Made by a program: the position numbers and the translations under genes. Source: Streptomyces eurythermus (lineage in GTDB: Bacteria > Actinomycetota > Actinomycetes > Streptomycetales > Streptomycetaceae). Taken from it: a stretch of DNA of 64,000 nt. Shown here piece by piece: positions 17,955 to 25,942 of this stretch. Each line of letters begins with the position of its first letter. Within the stretch, counting starts at the first letter, position 1. The notes beneath the pieces are model-generated. The model made no database searches, was not told the origin of the DNA, and saw only the letters and a list, made by a program, of their open reading frames with translations. The stretch is taken from NCBI RefSeq assembly GCF_014649115.1, contig NZ_BMSK01000002.1, forward strand, positions 186,001-250,000. Reading direction: 5' to 3'.

Positions 17955-18440
17955 ATGCCCAGAGCAAGCCGACCCGACATCAAAGAATGGGCTGAGCAGG
18001 CACACCGGACCACCGTCGGTGTAGCGGACATGCTGGGAGTGCCCACCGAGGCTTATGCCCGTGACCCCATGAGTCTCATCCCGGCCCTTCAGGACTGGAT
18101 CTCGCGGGCGCCACTCGATGAATTCGGGCACCCCGACTGGCTGGCGCTGCACGAGGACCTGCTGTGCTGCCTCGCCGACTTCCTGATTCGGCGGCACGGC
18201 GCACATTGGCAGGTGGCACGCGACTCCGCCACATCCAGCGGATACCGTTACGTCATCGAGGCCACGGGAGTCGATGGACGGACGCACCGGCTCGACCCGG
18301 CCGGGATCGTCAGGAGGGAACTCGCCGCCCTCCCGATCGGCATCGCACGCATGCTGGCTACCGCAGAATACGAACTACGCCTCACCCCACAGCCGGTCGA
18401 GGACGCACAGGTTCCCACTCCTTCAAGGGTGGCCCGCTGA
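17955..18440 (+). CDS. Hypothetical protein, 161 residues
   Basis: Soluble protein without a signal peptide or membrane segment. AGAAGG lies eight bases before the ATG and codon use is typical of a gene. It has a helical N-terminal part (IKEWAEQAHRTTVGVADMLGVP), a Leu-rich middle (LHEDLLCCLADFLIRRHGAHW) and a beta-like stretch (YRYVIEATGVDGRTHRLDPAGIV). I do not recognise the family. It stands between the broken gene and the methyltransferase on the same strand, 275 bases from the latter, so an operon is not evident. Confidence 0.65.
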   Translation: MPRASRPDIKEWAEQAHRTTVGVADMLGVPTEAYARDPMSLIPALQDWISRAPLDEFGHPDWLALHEDLLCCLADFLIRRHGAHWQVARDSATSSGYRYVIEATGVDGRTHRLDPAGIVRRELAALPIGIARMLATAEYELRLTPQPVEDAQVPTPSRVAR

Positions 18441-18715
18441 CAACCGGCAGCTGTGCGGCGCCCTCGTGGCACGGCCGCGGTCCGGAGCACCCGGCGAACC
18501 GTGCGGCGAGGAGCTGTCGAGGCCGACTCGGTGCCCGAGTCACACACCACGCAACTAAGCTGACTAGTCTGTGGTGTTGGCAAGACGCACTCTGCAACCT
18601 GCATAGTGAGGGCTGCAGTCTGTGAGTCATGGGGGTGCCGTGGCACACTTCAGCACGCTGCCGCCGGCAGACCCCGAAGTCACCATTCCACTTACGAAGG
18701 ACACGCGGAATAGCG

Positions 18716-19501
18716 ATGACATCAAAGCCCATTGACACCAGTCGGCCCCACCCGGCGCGCATGTATGACTACTACCTTGGCGGCAAGGACAGTTACCCGG
18801 TCGACGAGGAGGCCGCGGAGAGGGTCATATCGTTCCTGCCGGCCATCAGGACCGCCGCCCGCACCAACAGGAGCTTCATGAACCGAGCCGCGCGACTGTT
18901 GGCTGAACGAGGCGTGACGCAGTTCCTCGACATCGGAACCGGCATCCCGACCGAGCCCAACCTTCACCAGGTCGTACAAGCGGTCAATCCGCGAGCGCGT
19001 GTGGTGTACGTCGACAACGACCCCATCGTTCTCCGTCATGCGGAGGCGCTCCTCCGGAGCACGCCCGAGGGGGCGACGAAGTACATCGAGGCGGACGTCC
19101 GCGAGCCCGAGAAGATCGTCGAAAACGCCAAGGAGATCCTCGACTTCGAGGAACCCGTCGCTCTCTCGCTCGTTGCCCTCCTGCATTTCGTCTCCGACGA
19201 GTACCGTCCCTACGAACTCGTCAACAACCTCTTGGCCCCGCTCTCCTCCGGCAGCTTCCTCATGCTCTCGCATGTGACGGGAGACTTCGACCCTGCCGGG
19301 TGGGCCAAGGCCGTCGACATCTACCGGAAGAGCGGAGTGCCCGCGCAAGTACGCTCACGAGACGAAGTCGCCCGGTTCTTCACGGGCCTTGACCTGATCG
19401 AACCGGGTGTACAGGTCGTCACCAACTGGCATCCGGAGCCCGACCAGGAGTTCGCCGACGAGCAGGTGCCCCTCTACGTCGGCGTGGCGCAGAAACCGTA
19501 A
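18716..19501 (+). CDS. SAM-dependent methyltransferase, DUF574 type
   Basis: Protein of 261 residues matching the actinobacterial methyltransferase family once called DUF574. It starts with the diagnostic HPARMYDYYLGGKDSYPVDEEAAE, then FLDIGTGIPTEPNLHQV as the SAM-binding motif I, and VVYVDNDPIVLRHAEALL as motif II. The final YVGVAQKP is also typical. Members are abundant in Streptomyces, and the substrates are unknown. The start at 18716 is chosen over the in-frame 18629 because the family begins right before IDTSRPHPARMYDY, with CGGAA ahead. The next small frame begins directly after its stop. Confidence 0.9.
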   Translation: MTSKPIDTSRPHPARMYDYYLGGKDSYPVDEEAAERVISFLPAIRTAARTNRSFMNRAARLLAERGVTQFLDIGTGIPTEPNLHQVVQAVNPRARVVYVDNDPIVLRHAEALLRSTPEGATKYIEADVREPEKIVENAKEILDFEEPVALSLVALLHFVSDEYRPYELVNNLLAPLSSGSFLMLSHVTGDFDPAGWAKAVDIYRKSGVPAQVRSRDEVARFFTGLDLIEPGVQVVTNWHPEPDQEFADEQVPLYVGVAQKP

Positions 19502-19813
19502 GTGTCCGATGGCGTAGCTGTTTTCACCGTCTTCGAGCGGCAGGCGAGTGGCGGCCGTCTGCGGCTGGAAGTGGCCACTCGGTCGGGTGTCCCGGCGACC
19601 GTATCCGTCCGGGACGCCGACCGGGGCCGCATCAGCATCCACAGCTCCTACGGTCAGCCGATCCGCTTCGCCGGCCATCCACTGCCGGCCACCGTCGAGG
19701 CGCTGCACAGCATCGGCCGCGTTCCGCGCGAGCTGATCCCCGACGCCGGGCCGGTGCCGTGCCGCAGGGACGCCGACGGCACGGTCTGGCTGACCTTGCC
19801 CGAGGCGTGGTAG
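19502..19813 (+). CDS. Hypothetical protein, 103 residues, possibly a fragment
   Basis: A GTG follows the methyltransferase stop with no gap and no clear ribosome site. The 103 codons have normal third-position bias and give a beta-rich sequence (GGRLRLEVATRSGVPATVSVRDADRGRISIH) ending in TVWLTLPEAW. I do not recognise it. It may be the detached C-terminal part of a larger enzyme or a coupled small gene. The decayed MFS gene lies just beyond its end on the other strand, so the neighbourhood is eroding. Confidence 0.4.
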   Translation: MSDGVAVFTVFERQASGGRLRLEVATRSGVPATVSVRDADRGRISIHSSYGQPIRFAGHPLPATVEALHSIGRVPRELIPDAGPVPCRRDADGTVWLTLPEAW

Positions 19814-19868
19814 AAGCCCTGGTGCCACTGCGGGTCGTGGATGCCGCCGCCGGAGACTGCGTGCGTGG

Positions 19869-20135
19869 GTCGTGGAGCGACAGCACACCATGGGCCAGTG
19901 CGAACAGCATGAACCAGCCGTCGCGGAACGGCGACCACACCGCCGGTTCCGGCTGCTCGGCCACGGCAGGTGCCGACCCGGGCCGTACGGGCGCGCCCGG
20001 CAGCGAGGTTCCGGTGACGGCGCGGTTCACCGCGATCCGCACGGTCGGCGCGGTCACCAGAAACGAAAGCCCGTTGCCCAGGAACAGGGCGGTGAACGCC
20101 GCCCGGCTGTCGGCGGCGAACATGGCGGCGAACAC
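19869..20135 (-). pseudogene. Remnant of an MFS transporter
   Basis: On the minus strand a stretch reads as the middle of a major-facilitator permease: AAMFAADSRAAFTALFLGNGLSF, then TAPTVRIAV and SPFRDGWFMLFALAHGVLSLHDP, in helix-like spacing. No start, no remaining helices and no continuation exist; a full carrier needs about 400 residues. The flanks are non-coding in appearance. It is interpreted as a decayed gene. Confidence 0.5.
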
Positions 20136-20323
20136 CCCGCAGGATTCTGACGGTGAACCCGATCCCCTCTGTGGCCTGAGCGGATCGTCGTGATCGTGGC
20201 CGTGCCCGCCATCCACCGGCGGGCGGGCCGGTGAAGGCGGGTGGCCGAGCTGGTCAGCGGTCGCCGGCCGTCGGTGGCCTCCCCCCCCCCGTGCGTGTGG
20301 AGGCCACCGGCAGCGTCACGTTG

Positions 20324-20605
20324 TCAGCGGTTGGTCCACAGGTTCCACTTCCAGGGCCACATGTTGCCCTCGGCGCACTGGTAGCGGTCCCAGTGCCCAC
20401 GGTCGATGCCCTGCTGGCCCGCCGTCTGGCAGCCGCTCAAGGTCATGTACTTGCCGCGGTGGATGTCGAGGCTGTCGGCTGCCTGGACAGCGGCCACCCG
20501 GTGGGACGCCGTGCCGGGGGCCGCGACGGCGGGAGCCGCGGACGCCAGACCGAGACCGGTCACCGCGATGGCCGCGAAGGCGGACAGTGTGGTGCGCACA
20601 CGCAT
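20324..20605 (-). CDS. Small secreted protein, 93 residues
   Basis: A Sec signal peptide (MRVRTTLSAFAAIAVTGLGLASAAPAVA, cut after AVA) is followed by about 60 residues with two cysteines (SGCQTAG and YQCAEG) and a Trp-rich tail (MWPWKWNLWTNR). AAAGGA sits eight bases ahead of the ATG at 20605; the ATG three codons earlier has worse spacing. The function is unknown. Small disulfide-containing secreted proteins of this kind are common in Streptomyces. A run of ten or so cytosines about 30 bases past the stop could be unstable. Confidence 0.65.
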   Translation of the reverse strand: MRVRTTLSAFAAIAVTGLGLASAAPAVAAPGTASHRVAAVQAADSLDIHRGKYMTLSGCQTAGQQGIDRGHWDRYQCAEGNMWPWKWNLWTNR

Positions 20606-20872
20606 GATGAACATCCTTTCGGTTGGGGTGTGAAGTCGGTCCGTGCGGCATCCGCCGGCACGGCCCCGTCCACCGGCACGCTCACCCTCGGGGGTGATCC
20701 GCTGAGCCGGTATGCCGAGTTTGCGCAGGAAGCTGCACCTTCACAACCAGATCCCGTTTGCTTCACCGATGTCGGGATAAATAAAGTCCTGACCTGCTGG
20801 GACATGCCTGTCCCGGGACAAGGGTCAGTCGGTGGGACGCTGTTGCCCCGCCCTTCAGGAAGGCCCCGATCG

Positions 20873-21676
20873 ATGACCGGCCGACAAACAGACCGGGGTG
20901 CGGCAGCACGGAGGCTGGGGGACGCGCTGCGGACCCTCCAGCAGCAGTCGGGGCGTACGCTCCGCAGCCTGGAGGCGCAGGTCCGTATCAGCGACTCGTC
21001 GCTCTCCCGTTACTTCCGCGGCGAAACCGTGCCGGTCTGGGGCGTGGTGAGGGACCTGTGCCGGGCATTGGGCGCGGACCCGGCCGAGTACCGCGCGCTG
21101 TGGGAGGCGGCCGACCGGAACCGGCCCGACGTGCCGGCCGTCACCGACACCGCCGGTGCTGCCGGTGCTGCCGGTCCGTCTTCCCGTTCCCGTCCTGCCT
21201 GGTGGCGTCGGCTGCGTGGAGCCCTGTCCAGCCGCGGGGGCATCGCCGCGGCCGCTGCCGCCGGGGGTGCGCTCGTAGCGGCACTGCTGTTCGCGCTGCC
21301 CCTGCGAGGTGCCTCCGATGCGGCGCGGAGCGCCGAGGGAAGCCCGAGCGAAAGCGGCAACGCCGGTGTTCTCGTCCACAACGTCGAGAAGAAATGCCAG
21401 GAACCCCGTACGCACGAATGCGCGCTGTCCCTCGCCTACAACCCCTACCGCCCGTACGTGACCTCCAACTCCGCCGACCGTGTCTGGCACCACGACCTGC
21501 TCCAGGCACGCTGCACCATCGCCAACGGCGTCACCGTCACCGACGAGAACCACCAACACACCAGCATCTGGATCCAGGTCACGCGGCACGGAAAGCACCT
21601 GTGGCTTCCCGGAATCCGTGTCCGCCCGAACGACCTGAACCAGCTCACCACCATCCTGCCCACCTGCTCTCCCTGA
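20873..21676 (+). CDS. Membrane-anchored XRE helix-turn-helix protein
   Basis: Protein of 267 residues in three parts. The cytoplasmic XRE-type DNA-binding domain at residues 12-75 contains LRSLEAQVRISDSSLSRYFRGETVP. A single membrane segment lies near residues 123-147 (GGIAAAAAAGGALVAALLFALPL). The outer part is about 110 residues with three cysteines (KKCQEPRTHECALSLAY and ARCTIANG). This layout fits a one-component sensor in which an external signal changes DNA binding inside. AGGAAGG stands about ten bases before the ATG. The outer domain is not one I recognise, and no target operon is adjacent. Confidence 0.75.
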   Translation: MTGRQTDRGAAARRLGDALRTLQQQSGRTLRSLEAQVRISDSSLSRYFRGETVPVWGVVRDLCRALGADPAEYRALWEAADRNRPDVPAVTDTAGAAGAAGPSSRSRPAWWRRLRGALSSRGGIAAAAAAGGALVAALLFALPLRGASDAARSAEGSPSESGNAGVLVHNVEKKCQEPRTHECALSLAYNPYRPYVTSNSADRVWHHDLLQARCTIANGVTVTDENHQHTSIWIQVTRHGKHLWLPGIRVRPNDLNQLTTILPTCSP

Positions 21677-21784
21677 AGGTTGACCCGTGAGTGACCTCGG
21701 GTCTGCGGACTGACCTGCTTGACTGCCGGTCAGCCGACGAGGGTGAGGGATCAGTCCTTCCGCCGAAGGACGGCTTCCGCCGGG

Positions 21785-21941
21785 TCGTGGTGTCCTCGCC
21801 GGCCAAGAAGGTGATGTTGATCCGGGTGCCCGGCGGGATGCCGTCCCGCGCGCCTCCTCCGGCCGGGGCACGTCCTTGTCGGTCATCTTCAGGGAGAACG
21901 GTCGTTTTTAGGGAGAGGTCGTCCGGCAGAGCGGGGTTCAT
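21785..21941 (-). pseudogene. Remnant of a methylenetetrahydrofolate reductase-like gene
   Basis: Minus-strand pieces in different frames line up with the N-terminus of MTHFR-type proteins: MNPALPDDLSLK from the ATG at 21941, then MTDKDVPRPEEA, then IPPGTRINITFLAGED. In the intact family these are contiguous (a SLEMT-like segment followed by PPGTRVNVTFLGNED). At least two frameshifts separate them and the remaining 250 or so residues are absent. Part of the otherwise gene-free 21677-22177 interval. Confidence 0.5.
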
Positions 21942-22136
21942 CGCGGGTCTCGGCTTTCGTACGGCTGTCCCGGGCCCGGCCGAAGTTGTGACGCCGTGGG
22001 CCGGGGCCGGTGGGCAGGGCATGCGCCGCCGGTCGCGTGCCGGGTTATGGACCTGTGCGCCGGACCTTGTTTGGTCCTGGTCGCCGGGCCAACGGCGGGG
22101 CAGGGTGGGGTCCGACGATCATCCGAGGAGGTCCCG

Positions 22137-22181
22137 TTGAGTGTTCCGTCCGATCCCGGCGTGCGAGCGGTGGTGGCGTGA
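22137..22181 (+). CDS. Possible 14-codon leader frame before the B3/4 gene
   Basis: GAGGAGG is followed four to five bases later by TTG, opening a frame MSVPSDPGVRAVVA that ends in a TGA overlapping the GTG at 22178 (GTGA). The main gene has no good ribosome site of its own, so coupling through this tiny frame is a reasonable reading. It may equally mark a start I have missed. Confidence 0.3.
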   Translation: MSVPSDPGVRAVVA

Positions 22182-22882
22182 CCGTGCGATTCCGGCATGC
22201 CGACGCGGTAAGGGCCGCGTATCCCGAACTGTCCGCCGGCGCGCTGTACGCCGCCGGCGTCGGTGCCCCGGCCGACACCGGTCCGGCCGCCGCCGTGTAC
22301 ACCGCGCGGGCCGTGGCGCGGCTGGCCGGCGCCGCCGAGGGTGAGTTCCCCGAGGTGCTGGCCTGGCGGCGGGCCTTCAGCCGGATGGGGGTGAAGCCGA
22401 CTCAGGTGCGGTCGGCCTCGGAGTCGTTGCTGCGCCGGCTGCGGAAAGAAGGCCAGCTGCCGCGCATCCATCCGCTGGTGGACCTGTGCAACGCGGTCTC
22501 GGTGGCGTACGCGGTGCCGGTCGCGGTGCTCGACGTCGACCGGATCAGCGGGCCGCTGCTGGAGGTCCGGCCGGCTCACGGCGACGAGACGTACACACGT
22601 TTCGGCGGCGGGGACGAGTGTCCCGCGCCCGGCGAGGTGACCTTCGTCGACTCGGCGGACCGGGCCCATGCCCGCCGCTGGACCCACCGGCAGAGCGGCC
22701 ACTCGGCGGTCGGCGCGGGGAGCGGGCGGGTGCTGGTGGTGACGGAGGCGATGCACGACGGCGGCGCGGACACCGTGGCGGAGGTGCTGAAGACGATCGA
22801 GGAGGAGGTGGCGTCGCACTGGACGGCCACCACGACGACGGCCGTCCTCACGCCGGACGCCCCGGAGTTCGTCTTCGGCTGA
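22178..22882 (+). CDS. B3/B4 tRNA-binding-domain protein
   Basis: Protein of about 234 residues resembling stand-alone B3/B4 domains, the module that phenylalanyl-tRNA synthetase beta uses for editing. Supporting segments are FPEVLAWRRAFSRMGVKPTQVRSASESLLRRL, IHPLVDLCNAVSVAYAVPVAVLDVD and EVTFVDSADRAHARRWTHRQSGHSAV, all typical of the free-standing family. Such proteins may edit mischarged tRNA or bind amino acids. The GTG start is set by the beginning of conserved sequence. The next gene, a MocR regulator, follows after 36 bases and may share the transcript, hinting at amino-acid or vitamin B6 metabolism. Confidence 0.8.
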   Translation: MTVRFRHADAVRAAYPELSAGALYAAGVGAPADTGPAAAVYTARAVARLAGAAEGEFPEVLAWRRAFSRMGVKPTQVRSASESLLRRLRKEGQLPRIHPLVDLCNAVSVAYAVPVAVLDVDRISGPLLEVRPAHGDETYTRFGGGDECPAPGEVTFVDSADRAHARRWTHRQSGHSAVGAGSGRVLVVTEAMHDGGADTVAEVLKTIEEEVASHWTATTTTAVLTPDAPEFVFG

Positions 22883-22918
22883 CCGCCGCCGTCGGGGCGG
22901 GCCGGGGCGCGTGGCAGC

Positions 22919-25111
22919 ATGAGCGGCGTGGACGAGGGGCGGGACACGGTGAACGGGGCGGCACGCGGATCCGACTTCCTCCAGCTGGCTGTCGCCGACG
23001 TGCCCGCCGGAGGCAAGGCGGAGTGGCTGGCCGGGCGGCTGCGGGCGGCGATAGCGGACGGCCGGCTCCCGGTGGGTGGCCGGCTGCCGCCGACCCGGGT
23101 GCTCGCGGCCGAACTGCGGGTGTCCCGGGGCGTGGTCACCGAGGCGTACCGGCGCCTCGCCGAGGACGGCCAGGTGACGGGCCGCCGCCGCGCCGGCACG
23201 ATCGTCGTCGCCGCCCCGTTCGCCAACACTGCAACGCCGGGTCCGGGGGCCGGGTTCGGCCTGGGGGATGCCGGTGGGCATGCCGACGGGCTGAAGGCGT
23301 GGGGTACCGACGGGCCGGGAGTAGGCGACGCCGGTCGGCACGCCGACGGCCTCGACGTGGGCAGCGCCGGAGGGGACGCCAACGCACTGGGCACGGGAGG
23401 CGCGGACGGGCCGCGGGCGCAGAACGCCGAAAGGCATGCCGAAGGGTCGGGCGCAGGTGACGCCGGCGGGTCGACGGTGGATGCCGTCGGAGGGCACCCC
23501 GACCCGCGGGGCACGAGTGGCGCCGACAGGCTCGGGAACGACGTCACGCGCGGCGACCGGCCCGGCGGGGCCGCGGACCGATGCCCGGCCGGGCCGATCC
23601 ACGACACACCCGCGCGTCAAGGCCCGGCGCCCGTCGGCGGTGTACCCGCGTGCCCAGGGCCGCCCGGACCGTTCTGCGACGCATCCGAGCGTCAAGGCCC
23701 GGCGCCCGTCGACGGTGTACTCGCGCGCCCAGGGCCGCCTGGACCGTTCCACGGCACACCCGAGCATCAAGGCCCCGCCGGGCCCAACCGCGACACACCC
23801 GGGTACCAGAGTTCGGCCAGGTCTGTTCACGGTGCACCCGGGCACCGGAACCCCGCCGAGCCAATCCACGGCGCATCCGTACACCGAAGCTCCGCCAGCC
23901 CGTCCCACGGCGCATCCGCACACCGAAGCCTCGCCAGCCCGTCCCACGACACACCCGCCGCCCCCGACCCGGCCGGGCTGTTCGGTGGGGTGCCCGGGGC
24001 CGGCGTTTTCGACGCGTTGCGGGCCGCCCCGGCCGTCGTCGACTTCACGCCCGGACGGCCCGATCTCACCGTCTTTCCGCGGGCGGCCTGGCTGCGGGCC
24101 GAGCGCGCGGTACTCGCCGAGTCGGCCGCCGACCACCTGGGCTACGGCGATCCGCGCGGCGCGCCCCGGCTGCGGCGCGCCGTAGCCGACTGGCTGGCGC
24201 GGATGCGCGGCGTACGGGTGGACCCGGAGTCCGTGCTGATCGTCGCGGGCACCGCGCAGGCGCTCACCCTGCTGCACCCGGTGCTGCGGGCGGACGGCGT
24301 CGACGCGGTCGCGGTGGAGGACCCCGGCTCGCTCGGGGCCCGCCAGCACCTGGCGAACGGCGGTCTGGCGACCCCGCCGGTGCCGGTCGACGAGGACGGC
24401 GTACGGGTCGACGCGCTGTGGGCGACCGGTGCCCGGGCCGTCCTGCTCACACCCGCCCACCAGTTCCCCACCGGCGTGGTCACCAGCGGTGAACGCCGGC
24501 GCCAACTGCTGGAGTGGGCGCGGGCGGGCGGGCTGATCCTGGAGGACGACTACGACGCCGAGCACCGCTACGACCGGCCCCCGGTCCCCGCCCTGCGAGC
24601 CCTGCTGGCCGATCGGGTCTGCTATCTGGGCAGCGCCTCGAAGCTGCTCGCGCCGGCGCTGAGGATCGGCTGGCTGGTGGCACCGGCCCGGTACCGCTCC
24701 GCGCTGGTGGACGCCAAGCGCTTCAACGACCTGGGCAACGCTGTGCTGCCGCAGCTGGTGCTCGCCCGGCTGATGGAGTCCGGGGAACTGGAGCGGCACC
24801 TCAGGCTGGCGCGCGGGCGTCACCGCAGACGGCGCGACGCGATGATCACCGCGCTGGCCGGGCAGTTGCCGGGCGCGGTGGTGCACGGCGCGGCGGCGGG
24901 TCTGCACCTCACGGTCACGTACCCCGGGAACGTGCCGGACACCGAGTTCGCGGCGGCGGCGCTGGCGCACGGCGTGAAGTGCCACCCGCTGTCCTGGCAC
25001 CGTCAGTCCTCCGGGCCGCCCGGTCTGGTCCTGGGCTACGCGTCCGGCTCGCCCGGTGTCATCGCCGACGGAGTGGCACGGCTCGGCAGGGCCCTGCGTT
25101 CACTGAGCTGA
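22919..25111 (+). CDS. MocR/PdxR-type regulator with very long linker
   Basis: Protein of 730 residues, against about 450-500 for the family. The N-terminal GntR winged helix (residues 33-100, LPPTRVLAAELRVSRGVVTEAYRRLAEDG) is normal. The C-terminal fold-type I aminotransferase-like domain (about 355-725) keeps the PLP lysine in SASKLLAPALRIGW near 574 and EDDYDAEHRYDRPP. Between them lie about 250 residues of Gly, Pro, His, Ala and Asp-rich degenerate repeats (GGHADGL-like, then GPPGPF and HGASVHR-like units). MocR proteins usually sense PLP and control B6 or amino-acid genes. The start codon has only a weak ribosome site. Confidence 0.88.
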   Translation: MSGVDEGRDTVNGAARGSDFLQLAVADVPAGGKAEWLAGRLRAAIADGRLPVGGRLPPTRVLAAELRVSRGVVTEAYRRLAEDGQVTGRRRAGTIVVAAPFANTATPGPGAGFGLGDAGGHADGLKAWGTDGPGVGDAGRHADGLDVGSAGGDANALGTGGADGPRAQNAERHAEGSGAGDAGGSTVDAVGGHPDPRGTSGADRLGNDVTRGDRPGGAADRCPAGPIHDTPARQGPAPVGGVPACPGPPGPFCDASERQGPAPVDGVLARPGPPGPFHGTPEHQGPAGPNRDTPGYQSSARSVHGAPGHRNPAEPIHGASVHRSSASPSHGASAHRSLASPSHDTPAAPDPAGLFGGVPGAGVFDALRAAPAVVDFTPGRPDLTVFPRAAWLRAERAVLAESAADHLGYGDPRGAPRLRRAVADWLARMRGVRVDPESVLIVAGTAQALTLLHPVLRADGVDAVAVEDPGSLGARQHLANGGLATPPVPVDEDGVRVDALWATGARAVLLTPAHQFPTGVVTSGERRRQLLEWARAGGLILEDDYDAEHRYDRPPVPALRALLADRVCYLGSASKLLAPALRIGWLVAPARYRSALVDAKRFNDLGNAVLPQLVLARLMESGELERHLRLARGRHRRRRDAMITALAGQLPGAVVHGAAAGLHLTVTYPGNVPDTEFAAAALAHGVKCHPLSWHRQSSGPPGLVLGYASGSPGVIADGVARLGRALRSLS
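23230..23990 (+). repeat. Degenerate repeat region inside the MocR gene
   Basis: The linker-coding part is built of imperfect repeats. Earlier units code for variants of DAGGHADGL and similar words. Later units, such as those near 23630 and 23700 (CAAGGCCCGGCGCCCGTCG occurs in both), code for RQGPAPVGGV-like and GPPGPFHG-like words. Repeat expansion best explains the extra length of the protein. Confidence 0.65.
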
Positions 25112-25264
25112 CCGGCCGGCCCCTACGGACCCGGTGCCCCCGCGGGTTCCCGGCCGGATGCCTTCCACGTCAGATGCCCCACGCCCGCCAGGGTCCCTCG
25201 TCAGACGACCCCCGTCAGGTTCCTCGGCAAGGCCCGCCAAGCGCCCCCCATCAGACGTCCCCCG

Positions 25265-25708
25265 TCAAGCGTCACCGGCCACGGCGGACGCGGCGGCGTT
25301 GTAGCGGGCCAGCAGGGCGCGCAGGGCCCCGACCTCCTCCGGGGACCAGCCGGCGGTGCGGGCGTCGACCTCGCGGTACATCCGGGCGTCGGCGCGGGCG
25401 AGCAGTTCCCGGCCCCGGTCGCTGGGTCGCAGCAGTTGGACACGGCGGTTGCCGGGGACGGGCTCGCGTACCAGCAGGCCGGCCCGTTCCAGGGCGGTGA
25501 CCTGGCGGCTGATCGTGGACTTGTTGAGCCCGTAGAGCCCGACCAGGTCCCCCGCCCGGGCCCCGTCGCGTTCGGACAGCTCGGACAGCAGTGAATAGTC
25601 GACGAAGCTCAGGTCCGGGTGGAGCCGTTCGGCGTTGGCCCGGAAGCGCCGGGAGAGGGTCACCAGCTCCCGGACGAGTCCCGGGACCTCCGTGTCGTCG
25701 TCGGTCAC
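25265..25708 (-). CDS. MarR-family transcriptional regulator
   Basis: About 147 residues with the winged helix of MarR proteins (DYSLLSELSERDGARAGDLVGLYGLNKSTISRQVTALERAGLLVRE) and dimerisation helices at both ends. GGAAGGA precedes the GTG at 25708 by nine bases; the frame upstream to 25780 covers the operator and is not needed. It diverges from the acetoacetate decarboxylase operon, and two copies of an inverted repeat lie in the shared promoter region. It probably represses both directions until a small aromatic or acyl ligand binds. Confidence 0.88.
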   Translation of the reverse strand: MTDDDTEVPGLVRELVTLSRRFRANAERLHPDLSFVDYSLLSELSERDGARAGDLVGLYGLNKSTISRQVTALERAGLLVREPVPGNRRVQLLRPSDRGRELLARADARMYREVDARTAGWSPEEVGALRALLARYNAAASAVAGDA

Positions 25709-25763
25709 GTGTGTTCGTCCTTCCCCATGGTTCCGGTACGCATGATCACATAGACCCGTCGAG

Positions 25764-25822
25764 GTTGCGTTTTGCAACACCCTCGACCCGGCGGTACGGT
25801 GGATTCAGTTGCCATTTACAAC
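25764..25822. promoter_or_regulatory. Two MarR operators in the divergent promoter
   Basis: GTTGCGTTTTGCAAC at 25764-25778 is a perfect 5-base-arm inverted repeat. GTTGCCATTTACAAC at 25808-25822 is the same word with two internal changes and a slightly degenerate arm. Centres are 44 bases apart. They are AT-rich islands in GC-rich DNA between divergent start codons, as expected for MarR sites. Confidence 0.7.
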
Positions 25823-25942
25823 TCACTGATCGTGCGGCCCCGTCCGACCCTCTCCAGGGGCAGTCGGACGAGATGTTTGCCGCACTTGGGCCCCTTATGC
25901 TCCGGATAGTCCGGAAGGGGCCAGGAGAGGCAGGCGAGAGTC

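Noticed and set aside
20276..20292. A run of cytosines as a phase-variable switch
   Set aside because: It lies beyond the stop codon of the small secreted gene and outside any promoter or frame I trust, so a switching role is not supported.
21938..25000. A minus-strand open frame of 1020 codons opposite the B3/4 and MocR genes
   Set aside because: It is antisense to two genes with clear domains; its product is Arg/Gly/Pro-rich without motifs. High GC keeps such frames open.
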